From positions 1-52,413 of the forward strand of contig JBKPHM010000061.1 in the NCBI GenBank assembly GCA_046729855.1: DNA of 52,413 bases, in the 5' to 3' direction. Within the stretch, counting starts at the first letter, position 1. Each line of letters begins with the position of its first letter. Shown here piece by piece: positions 6,558 to 14,345 of this stretch. Position numbers and translations under genes: made by a program. Below the pieces are notes generated by a model. That model saw nothing but the letters and a program-made list of their open reading frames with translations. It did not search any database and was not told the origin of the DNA. Origin of the DNA: DATHSY01 sp046729855 (lineage in GTDB: Bacteria; Actinomycetota; UBA4738; HRBIN12).

Positions 6558-8681
6558 GTGCGCGAACCGCTCCCGATTGCCGAGCCGTCGATCAGCCAGC
6601 CGTCAGTGCGCGGGTCACGTGCGCCGTGGATCGTCGCGATCCTCGCCGGCATCGCGTTCGTCGCGTCGGTCCCGCTCAGCTACGCCGCGGGCGTGAACGA
6701 CACCGAGGACCTGATGTTCATCGTGCCACTGGTCCCGGCCGTGGGATTGTACCTATGGATAGGGGCGACGATCGCCTCCCGCGCTCGCAACGCGATCGGA
6801 TGGATCTTCATCTCGGTCGTGGCCTTCTTCGCCCTCGGGTCACTCGCCGGGTACTACGCGACGCTGGCGCTCGTCGAGCGGGACGGGACGCTTCCGTTCG
6901 GAGAGATCGCCGCGTGGGTCGACCGGTGGGCGATCGTGGGCAGCCTCGCGCCGCTCGTGCTCCTCTTCCTGCTGTTCCCGACGGGCGACACCCCAAGCCG
7001 CCGGTGGCGATGGTTGCTGTGGACCGAGTTGGCGCTGATCGCGCTCGACGCCGTGTTCCTGGCGCTCACCCCCGGACGCCTCACGGGCGTGGAGGGCCAA
7101 CTCAAGACGATCGTCGTCGAGAACCCGTTCGGCGTCGCGGTCCTCGAGGACGTCGCCGATCCCGTCACGGTCGCGATGGGATTCGCGCTGCTCGTGAGCG
7201 GTTTCGCCTCCGTCGCGGCCCTCGTCGTCCGCTACCGGCGGGCGGGGCCGGAGGAACGGCAGCAGATCAGGTGGCTCGCGTACGTCGGCGCGGCCACCGC
7301 CGCGTCGATCGTCGTGCTGTTCGCGACGGGGATCCCGGCGGAGAACGACCCGGGCGGGCCGCTCGAGGTCGCGAACAGCGTCGCGTTCTTCGCGACGTTC
7401 GTGCTCCTCGTCCTCGGGGTGCCGGTCGCGAGCGCGATCGCGATCCTGAAGTACCGGCTCTACGACCTCGACCTCGTCGTCCGCAAGTCCCTCGTCTTCG
7501 CCGGCCTCGGCGCTTTCATCACGATCGTCTACGTCGCGATCGTCGGCGGGATCGGCGCGATCGTCGGCTCTCGCGCGGATGCGACACTGTCGTTCGTCGC
7601 GGCGGCGGTGCTCGCGTTGCTGTTCCATCCGGCGCGGGAACGCGCACGGCGTATCGCCGACCGCCTCGTGTACGGACGGCGCGCGACGCCGTACGAGGTG
7701 CTGGCCGAGTTCTCCGATCGGATGGGCGAGGCGTTCGCAGTCGAGGACGTCCTGCCGAGGATGGCCGCGATCGTCGGCCGGGGGGTCGGGGCCGTCGGCG
7801 CCGCGATCCGCCTGGACGTGGGCGGTCGGCTCCGCGACGTCGCGACGTGGTCGGCCGACGAGGCAGGAACGGCGGCGCCGGCGGAGCACTCCTTCGAGGT
7901 CCGTCACCAGGGCGAGATCCTCGGAGCGGTCACCGTCGCGATGCCGCCGGACGACCCGATGGACCCGTCGAAGGAGAAGCTCGTTCATGAGCTCGGCTCG
8001 CAGGCCGGGCTGGTCCTGCGCAACGCGCGCCTGATCGAAGAGCTCCGCGCATCGAGGCAGCGGCTCGTCGCGGCGCAGGACGAGGAGCGCCGCAAGATCG
8101 AGCGGAACCTGCACGACGGCGCTCAGCAGCACTTGGTCGCGCTCGCCGTCCAGCTCACGCTCGCCGAGCAGATGGTCGGACGCGATGCCGCGAAGGAACG
8201 CGAGATCATCCACCGCGTACGGAACGCCGCGAACGACGCGCTGGAGGAGCTCCGCGACCTCGCGCGCGGGATCTACCCGCCGCTGCTCGCGGACAGGGGG
8301 CTCGCCGCCGCGCTCGATGCGCATGCGAAGCGTCTGTCGATCCCCGTGTCGCTCGACGCCGATGGCGTGGGGAGGTACCCGCAGGAGATCGAGTTCGCGC
8401 TGTACTTCTGTGCGCTCGAGGCTCTGAACAACGTGTCGAAGTACGCGCACGCGAGCCACGTCGGCATCCGTCTGCGTCAGGGCGACCACGGCGTCGTGCT
8501 CGAGATCGCGGACGACGGGATCGGGTTCGACCCGGGATCCGTGGCCGAGGGAACAGGGATCCGTGGCATGTCGGACCGGCTCGAAGCCGTCGGCGGCCGG
8601 ATCGAGATCCGAACCGCGCCCGGCGAGGGCACGACCCTCACGGCCGTCGCGAACGTCGCGTCCACGGGGGAAGGACCGTGA
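6558..8681 (+). CDS. Membrane sensor histidine kinase (HisKA_3 type) with GAF domain, paralogue 2
   Basis: The 707-residue protein has an N-terminal multi-pass membrane region (to about residue 350) and a linker ending in YGRRATPYEVLAEFSDRMGE. A GAF-like domain follows, then a HisKA_3 helix with His519 in NLHDGAQQHLVALAV, and an HATPase domain (N-box EALNNVSKYA, DDGIGFDP, GTGIRGMSDRL). The catalytic half is nearly word-for-word that of the kinases at 1959-3992 and 8678-10738. Its GTG start is preceded by CACGAT at six bases, resembling the leaderless promoters elsewhere in the window. The stop overlaps the start of the next kinase (GTGA), so the two are co-translated and could form heterodimers. 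The signal is unknown. Confidence 0.92.
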   Translation: MREPLPIAEPSISQPSVRGSRAPWIVAILAGIAFVASVPLSYAAGVNDTEDLMFIVPLVPAVGLYLWIGATIASRARNAIGWIFISVVAFFALGSLAGYYATLALVERDGTLPFGEIAAWVDRWAIVGSLAPLVLLFLLFPTGDTPSRRWRWLLWTELALIALDAVFLALTPGRLTGVEGQLKTIVVENPFGVAVLEDVADPVTVAMGFALLVSGFASVAALVVRYRRAGPEERQQIRWLAYVGAATAASIVVLFATGIPAENDPGGPLEVANSVAFFATFVLLVLGVPVASAIAILKYRLYDLDLVVRKSLVFAGLGAFITIVYVAIVGGIGAIVGSRADATLSFVAAAVLALLFHPARERARRIADRLVYGRRATPYEVLAEFSDRMGEAFAVEDVLPRMAAIVGRGVGAVGAAIRLDVGGRLRDVATWSADEAGTAAPAEHSFEVRHQGEILGAVTVAMPPDDPMDPSKEKLVHELGSQAGLVLRNARLIEELRASRQRLVAAQDEERRKIERNLHDGAQQHLVALAVQLTLAEQMVGRDAAKEREIIHRVRNAANDALEELRDLARGIYPPLLADRGLAAALDAHAKRLSIPVSLDADGVGRYPQEIEFALYFCALEALNNVSKYAHASHVGIRLRQGDHGVVLEIADDGIGFDPGSVAEGTGIRGMSDRLEAVGGRIEIRTAPGEGTTLTAVANVASTGEGP

Positions 8682-10738
8682 CGCGAGCGGAGACGCAACG
8701 GCTGCCGTGGATCTTGCTGGTCGGCACGATCCCGGTGTTCGTCGCGACGTTGGTGCTGACCGGGCTGAACGGGAGCTTCGGCGAGGATGCGACGTTCATC
8801 GTCCTGGCGATCCTCATGATCCTCGGTTACACGACCGTCGGCGCGCTGATCGCCTCCCGCGGCGTCGGAGGTCCGATCGGCTGGTTCATGATGAGCGTCG
8901 GCATCGGGTTCCTGTTCTCGGCCTTCACCAGCGAGTACGCCGTCTACGCGCATCGGACGAACCCGGGAGGCCTGCCGTTCGGCACGGCGGCCGCGTGGCT
9001 GAACAACGTCGTGTGGCTGCCGGCGATCGTCCCCCTGATCCTCGTCCTGCTGCTGTTCCCGACCGGCCGCGTTCCGTCGCCGCGCTGGCGATGGCTGCCC
9101 CGGACCGTCGTCGCCCTGACCGCGCTCGGGGTCGGCGGGACGATCCTGTGGGCGGGCGAGCTCGACATCGCCCCCGGGATCCATATCGACAACCCGACCG
9201 GCGTTCCGGCATTGGAGGCACTCGTCACACTGATGCAGCAGATTGCCGGGATCGGCTTAATCTGCACGGCCATCGCTGCCGTCGTCGCACTCGTCCTGCG
9301 CTTCCGCCGGACGCGCGGTGACGAGCGGCAGCAGATCCGCTGGCTCGTGTACGTGGCGGCCGTCGGCGTCATGTTCTTCGTCGTGGCCGGCTTGGCCTCG
9401 CTGGGGATGCGGCCGAACGAGTCTCGACCCTTCGCGGACGCGATGTTCTACGCGTTCTTCGTCTGCATGGGTCTCGGCGTGCCGGCCGCGGCCGGGATCG
9501 CGATCCTGCGCTACCGCCTCTGGGAGCTGGACGTCGTCGTGAAGAAGACGCTCGTCGCGGCCGTGCTCGTGGCGACCCTGACCGGCATCTCGGTCCTGGC
9601 GCTGGGGTTCGTCGGGACGCTCTTCGTCGGGTTGTCGGGACCGACGACGCTGATCCTCGCGGTCGGGATCGCGATCGGGGTTGCCGCGTGGCCGCTACGC
9701 CGGTTCGCGCGGCGCGCCGCGGACCGCGTCGTGTACGGGGGTCGTGCGACGCCGTACGAGGTGCTCACCGACTTCTCTGGACGTCTCGCCGACGCCTACT
9801 CGACCGAGGACGTGCTGCCTCGGATGGCCGCCGTCCTCGCGTCCGGGACGGGCGCGCAGCGCGTCTCGGTCTGGCTCCGCGTTGGTCGAGACCTGCGCTC
9901 GGTCGCCACGTGGCCCGACGACGCCGGCGGGACACCTGAGGGAACGAGCTGGTTCGAGGTCCGCCACCAGGGAGAGCCGCTCGGCGCGATCTCGGCGTCG
10001 ATGCCGGCGAACGACCCGATGACGCCGAGCAAGGAGCGATTGATCGGGGACCTCGCGACGCAGGCGGGGCTCGTCCTGCGCAACGTCCGGCTGATCGAAG
10101 AGCTCCGGGCATCGCGCCGACGCATCGTCACCGCGCAGGACGCTCGTGCGCGCAAGCTGGAGCGCGATATCCACGACGGGGCGCAGCAACAGCTCGTGGC
10201 GCTCGCCGTCAAGCTCGGCCTCGCTCGGGCGATGCTGGACCGCGACCCGGCGCAGGCACGCGATCTGATCGAGCAGCTTCGTTCGGACGCGAACGACGCG
10301 CTCGACAACCTCCGCGACCTCGCGCGCGGCGTCTACCCGCCGCTCCTGGCCGACAAGGGCTTGGGCGCCGCGCTTCATGCCCAGGCCGCGAAGGCCACGC
10401 TTCCCGTCGGCGTGAGCGTCGACGGGGTGATTCGCTACGAGGAGCAGATCGAGGCCGCCGTCTACTTCTGTGCGCTCGAGGCGCTGAACAATGCCGTGAA
10501 GCACGGGCAGGCGTCGCGGGTCGAGGTCGAGCTCGGAGCGAACGACTCGACGCTTCGGTTCGAGGTACGAGACGACGGCCGTGGCTTCGAGCCGGAGTCC
10601 GCGCCGCAGGGCACGGGACTCCAGGGGATGTCCGACCGGCTCGAGGCGATCGGCGGAACACTGACGGTCATCTCGACGCCCGGCGGCGGAACGAAGGTCC
10701 TGGGGGAGGTGCCGCTCGCGTCGCTCGATCAGGCTTAG
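8678..10738 (+). CDS. Membrane sensor histidine kinase (HisKA_3 type) with GAF domain, paralogue 3
   Basis: This is the third member of the local kinase family, 686 residues, with the same plan: multi-pass membrane N-terminus, the linker YGGRATPYEVLTDFSGRLAD, a GAF-like domain, HisKA_3 with His499 (DIHDGAQQQLVALAV) and HATPase (EALNNAVKHG, DDGRGFEP, GTGLQGMSDRL). It is translationally coupled to paralogue 2 by a GTGA overlap. Its stop codon overlaps the stop of a convergent stand-alone receiver gene, a likely phosphorelay partner by position. All catalytic residues visible in the family are intact, so it should be an active kinase. Confidence 0.92.
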   Translation: MTRAETQRLPWILLVGTIPVFVATLVLTGLNGSFGEDATFIVLAILMILGYTTVGALIASRGVGGPIGWFMMSVGIGFLFSAFTSEYAVYAHRTNPGGLPFGTAAAWLNNVVWLPAIVPLILVLLLFPTGRVPSPRWRWLPRTVVALTALGVGGTILWAGELDIAPGIHIDNPTGVPALEALVTLMQQIAGIGLICTAIAAVVALVLRFRRTRGDERQQIRWLVYVAAVGVMFFVVAGLASLGMRPNESRPFADAMFYAFFVCMGLGVPAAAGIAILRYRLWELDVVVKKTLVAAVLVATLTGISVLALGFVGTLFVGLSGPTTLILAVGIAIGVAAWPLRRFARRAADRVVYGGRATPYEVLTDFSGRLADAYSTEDVLPRMAAVLASGTGAQRVSVWLRVGRDLRSVATWPDDAGGTPEGTSWFEVRHQGEPLGAISASMPANDPMTPSKERLIGDLATQAGLVLRNVRLIEELRASRRRIVTAQDARARKLERDIHDGAQQQLVALAVKLGLARAMLDRDPAQARDLIEQLRSDANDALDNLRDLARGVYPPLLADKGLGAALHAQAAKATLPVGVSVDGVIRYEEQIEAAVYFCALEALNNAVKHGQASRVEVELGANDSTLRFEVRDDGRGFEPESAPQGTGLQGMSDRLEAIGGTLTVISTPGGGTKVLGEVPLASLDQA

Positions 10739-11127
10739 GCGGACCGAGCCTTCGCCCAGGCCTGCTCGAGGCGGTCCGGACCGAACACCGCCTTCGGGAT
10801 GTACGTCGCCGCGCCGGCCTCTGCCGCCCGCGGCGCGTACTCGGCCTCCTCGTACGTCGACAGCAGGAAGACGACCGTCGACGGCGCGTCGGCGAGGATC
10901 CGTTGCGTTGCCTCGAGCCCGTTGATCCCCGGCAGGTTGACGTCCATCAGGACGAGGTCGGGCCGGACGTCACGAGCCATCGTCACCGAGTCCTCTCCGG
11001 TCTCGGCCTCCGCCGCGACCTCGAACCCGTCGGTCGCCTCGACGACGAGCCGTGCGGCGGCGCGGAACGGTTCCTGGTCGTCCACGATCAGCACCCGTAC
11101 CGTCGTGTCGGTTTCCATCCCAGTCAT
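10735..11127 (-). CDS. Stand-alone receiver-domain protein
   Basis: The protein is essentially one receiver domain: VRVLIVDDQEP acidic pocket, phosphoacceptor Asp62 in LVLMDVNLPG, the Ser/Thr switch in FLLST and the conserved Lys in YIPKAVFG. Nothing follows the last helix, so there is no DNA-binding or enzymatic output. I start it at ATG 11127 (MTGMETDTTVRV); other in-frame ATGs at 11169, 11145 and 11118 cannot be excluded because none has a good ribosome binding site. It is convergent with the third histidine kinase and overlaps its stop. Such proteins act by protein-protein contact or as phosphate sinks; which applies here is unknown. Confidence 0.85.
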   Translation of the reverse strand: MTGMETDTTVRVLIVDDQEPFRAAARLVVEATDGFEVAAEAETGEDSVTMARDVRPDLVLMDVNLPGINGLEATQRILADAPSTVVFLLSTYEEAEYAPRAAEAGAATYIPKAVFGPDRLEQAWAKARSA

Positions 11128-11216
11128 CGCCCATCCATGGCCCATCCGTTGGCCTATCCACTGTCGCACCCAGGGTCGGGACCGACAGTGATGCCAGCAC
11201 CACAGTTCGGTGTCGG

Positions 11217-12344
11217 TCAGGCGGCGGGTAGCGGCGCGAGCCGGAGGAACGCCGCCTCGAGCACGAGGCGCGGATTGAGGTTCAGGTCCTCGGCGAGCGC
11301 GGCGCGAGCCTCCTCGACGGCGGCCAACCGCGCGGCGGACTCGGCGACGTCCGCGATGTCGGGGTCGAGGTCGAGGTTGATCAGCGACGCGCGGTCGGCA
11401 CCCGAAGCGGCGGCGATCCGGTCGCGCAGCACCGAGGAGATCGCGAGCAGGACTCGGTCCACGAAGTCATGCTCGGCGCGGCGGACGCGCCGGTCGTGAC
11501 GAAGCTGGAGCCGACGGATCGCGCCCCGGTACGCGTCCTCCGCCCGGCCGCGTTCGTCGAGGAACGGTGCGAGGTCCTCCACCAGCTCGTCCTTGAGATG
11601 CTTGCGGTACTCCGACGCCGCACTGAGGACGAGCGCCGCGGCGTCCAGCGCGCCGGGGGCACCCGATGCGGCTCGCTCGAGCGCTTCGAGCGCGACGTCG
11701 CGGAACGCCAGGCCGCCCTCGCGGGCGGCCAGCCGGCGCGCGCGCCCCAGGTTGCCGCCGGCAAGCCTCGCGGCCAGGATCGCGCGGGACGGCGGGACGC
11801 CCTCGGCCTCCAGCGTCTCGACGACGAACCGCTCCGGTAGCGGCTGGAACGTGACGACGTGACACCGCGAGACGATCGTCTCCGGCAGCTCGTGTGGGCG
11901 CGCCGACAGCAGGACGAACACTGCATCGGCGGGCGGCTCCTCCAGCACCTTGAGCAGCGCGTCGGCCGCCGACGGGTTGAGCCGATCCGCCTCGCGGATC
12001 ACGAATACCTTGCGTCCGGGCTCGGGCGCCGTCCGGTACGCCGGATGCCAGATCTCGGCCTTGACGGTGTCGACGTGGATATCACGGCCCTCGGGCTCGA
12101 TCAGGAACTCGTTCGGGTGCTTGTCGGCGAGCGACAGCCGGCACGCGCGGCACGTCCCGCATCCGAGGTCGGCGCACAGCAGCGCAGCCACGAACGCCCG
12201 CGCGGCGACGCTCTTTCCGCCGCCCTCGGGCCCCGAGAACAGGTAGGCGTGATGCGGGCGCTCGGCCGCCTGACGCAGGAACGCGATGGCCCGCTCCTGA
12301 CCCGGCACCGTGTCGAGGACGCGCGCCTCAGGCACCGTGGCCAC
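11217..12344 (-). CDS. holB: DNA polymerase III delta-prime-like clamp-loader subunit
   Basis: The 375-residue AAA+ protein has a Walker A-type loop (GPEGGGKS), a four-cysteine zinc module (CADLGCGTCRAC), an EADRLNPSAADALLKVLEEP segment and the SRC arginine-sensor motif (IVSRCHVVTF), the set expected of the delta-prime subunit of the replicative clamp loader. The region after about residue 220 is the helical collar part and is less conserved. GTG 12344 overlaps the upstream tmk fusion gene by 17 bases and has GAGG before it; GTG 12335 is an alternative. The topA, tmk-fusion, holB order is a familiar actinobacterial arrangement. Confidence 0.93.
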   Translation of the reverse strand: MATVPEARVLDTVPGQERAIAFLRQAAERPHHAYLFSGPEGGGKSVAARAFVAALLCADLGCGTCRACRLSLADKHPNEFLIEPEGRDIHVDTVKAEIWHPAYRTAPEPGRKVFVIREADRLNPSAADALLKVLEEPPADAVFVLLSARPHELPETIVSRCHVVTFQPLPERFVVETLEAEGVPPSRAILAARLAGGNLGRARRLAAREGGLAFRDVALEALERAASGAPGALDAAALVLSAASEYRKHLKDELVEDLAPFLDERGRAEDAYRGAIRRLQLRHDRRVRRAEHDFVDRVLLAISSVLRDRIAAASGADRASLINLDLDPDIADVAESAARLAAVEEARAALAEDLNLNPRLVLEAAFLRLAPLPAA

Positions 12345-14340
12345 CGTCCTCTCGCTCGCGCAGGACGCGCTCGAGCGCCTCCCGGACCCGCTCGTGGACC
12401 CGTTCCGGAACCTCGTCGGCGTTGACCACGACGAACCGCTCGGGGTGCTCCTCGGCGATGCGCAGGTACGCGTCGGCGACCTTCGCGTGGAACTCGCCCG
12501 ACTCCATCTCGATCCGGTCCGGCTCCTCGAGCGAACGCAGCAGGCCGGTCTCCGGCTCGAGGTGGAGCAGTACGACCAGGTCGGGGAAGAGCCCCTGCGT
12601 CGCCCACACGTTCAGCGTCAGCACGTCCTGCTCGCCGAGGCCGCGCCCCCATCCCTGATACGCCACCGAGGAGTCGATGTAGCGGTCGCAGATCACGACC
12701 TTGCCCTCGGCGAGCCCGGGCCGGATCACCGTCGCCACGTGCTGGGCGCGGCTCGCAGAGAACAGCAACGCCTCGGTCCGCGGCTCGATGTGACCGGTCT
12801 CGTGTTCGAGCAGGATCTCCCGGAGCTTTTCGCCCACCGGGGTACCGCCGGGCTCGCGCGTGACGAGGACCGAGACGCCGCGGGATTCGAGCCACTCCTT
12901 CGCGAGGCGGATCTGCGTGCCCTTCCCGGCTCCCTCGACGCCCTCGAAGACCACGAAGATCCCCTCGGTCGGCGGCCGCTTCAACCGGGGCACCAACCCG
13001 AGCGGCTTGGGCCGGCTGACGCGGAACCGCCTGAGGCCGCGGCGGGTCACCTCCGCCGCCGCCATCACTCCGAGGCCGGCGACCCACAGGGCAACGCGGG
13101 TGCCGGACAGATCCAGACGGTGGTCCCCGATGTACACCGCGTGCGTCCCGATCGTCCCAGCGAGCAGCGGGAAGATCGTGAGCGACAGGAACAGCCCAAA
13201 CCGCGCCATGACGGTCAGCGAGCCAAACGTCCGGCCGCGGAACTCGTCGGCGACGTTCTCTTGGAGCAGCACGTAGCCGCTCACCCACGTCGCGCCGCAG
13301 AAAACGCCCAGCAGGACCGTCAGAACGGCGACCAGAGAGACCGTTGGCATCGCGGCGAGCACGAACAGCGTGGCCGCCGCTCCGACCATCGACGCGATGA
13401 AGACGATGTCGCGCCCGACCGACTGGGCCAGCCGGTTGACCGTCGCCATACCGACGACCATCCCGAGCCCGAACGAGGTCACGAGCACGCCCCATTCCGC
13501 CGCGCCGGCCCCGAGCGTCCGGCGCACGAACACCGGGCCGATCGCCAGCGTGGCGCCGACGGCGCTGAACGCCGCGACGATCCCGACCGTCATCGCCGAC
13601 GCGATCGGGCTGGTACGCAGGAAGCGTGCCCCCTCGACGATGTCGCGCCAGACGCGCGACATGTCGAGCCGCTCGTCTCGTCGTGCCCTGCCCGGCATGC
13701 GGATCGGTATCTGGCTGACCATCAGCGCCGAGAACACGAACGTGCCCGCGTCTATCCACAGCGGCAGGAACTCGGGGTTCCCCTTGAGGTACGGGAACAG
13801 GTTGGACAGGCCGGCGAGGAACGTGAAGATCAAGGCCCCGATCGGGAGGGTCCCGTACGCCGTGACGAGCCCGAGTGAATTGGCATTGGCCAGTTGCCGC
13901 GGCGGCACGAGGTTCGGCAGAGACGCGTCCCTCGCGGGCGTCCACATCAGCGAAAGCGACTCGATCACGAACGAGACGATGTAGATCGCCCACAGGCGCC
14001 CGAGGAACGGCATCGACGCGTACAGGCCCGCGCGTGCGAGGTCTGCCACGATCATCAGCCGCTTGCGATCGACGCGGTCGGCCAGCACGCCCGCGATCGG
14101 CCCGAAGAGGATCGCGGGCAGCATCCGGGCCATCATCACGCCGGCCACGGCGAACGCGCCCACGCTGCCGCCGAGCCGTTCCACGAGCGCCGCGACCGCG
14201 ACGAACCCGATCCAGTCGCCGAGCGAGGAGACCGTCTGCGCCGCGAGCAGCCGGGCGAACGGCGGATGCGTCAGCAGGTCCTTGAACGTCGCCGATCGTG
14301 TGCCGCGTAGCCGCGCGATCTCGTCGGCATACGCGGACAC
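12328..14340 (-). CDS. tmk: MFS-like membrane domain fused to thymidylate kinase
   Basis: The 670-residue protein has two parts. Residues about 1-440 form a 12-helix major facilitator-like region, ending in TRRGLRRFRVSRPK. From about residue 458 a complete dTMP kinase follows: P-loop FEGVEGAGKGTQ, TREPGGTPVGEKLREILL, the DRY motif in CDRYIDSSVAYQG and the LID-region Arg in SLEEPDRIE. The kinase makes dTDP from dTMP. GTG 14340 is five bases after the topA stop; the frame stays open further upstream but overlaps topA with no protein-like sequence. The same fusion is known in other actinobacteria, for example streptomycetes next to topA. The substrate of the membrane part is unknown. The usual P-loop GKST is GKGT here. 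Confidence 0.93.
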   Translation of the reverse strand: MSAYADEIARLRGTRSATFKDLLTHPPFARLLAAQTVSSLGDWIGFVAVAALVERLGGSVGAFAVAGVMMARMLPAILFGPIAGVLADRVDRKRLMIVADLARAGLYASMPFLGRLWAIYIVSFVIESLSLMWTPARDASLPNLVPPRQLANANSLGLVTAYGTLPIGALIFTFLAGLSNLFPYLKGNPEFLPLWIDAGTFVFSALMVSQIPIRMPGRARRDERLDMSRVWRDIVEGARFLRTSPIASAMTVGIVAAFSAVGATLAIGPVFVRRTLGAGAAEWGVLVTSFGLGMVVGMATVNRLAQSVGRDIVFIASMVGAAATLFVLAAMPTVSLVAVLTVLLGVFCGATWVSGYVLLQENVADEFRGRTFGSLTVMARFGLFLSLTIFPLLAGTIGTHAVYIGDHRLDLSGTRVALWVAGLGVMAAAEVTRRGLRRFRVSRPKPLGLVPRLKRPPTEGIFVVFEGVEGAGKGTQIRLAKEWLESRGVSVLVTREPGGTPVGEKLREILLEHETGHIEPRTEALLFSASRAQHVATVIRPGLAEGKVVICDRYIDSSVAYQGWGRGLGEQDVLTLNVWATQGLFPDLVVLLHLEPETGLLRSLEEPDRIEMESGEFHAKVADAYLRIAEEHPERFVVVNADEVPERVHERVREALERVLREREDGGHGA

Positions 14341-14345
14341 GCGCG

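Noticed and set aside
6840..8489. A 549-codon open frame antisense to the second histidine kinase
   Set aside because: Its translation is Arg/Asp/Glu-rich with no recognisable fold, while the plus frame has a complete kinase. Long antisense frames are expected in such GC-rich DNA. The same applies to the 570-codon frame at 25011-26723 and similar ones.
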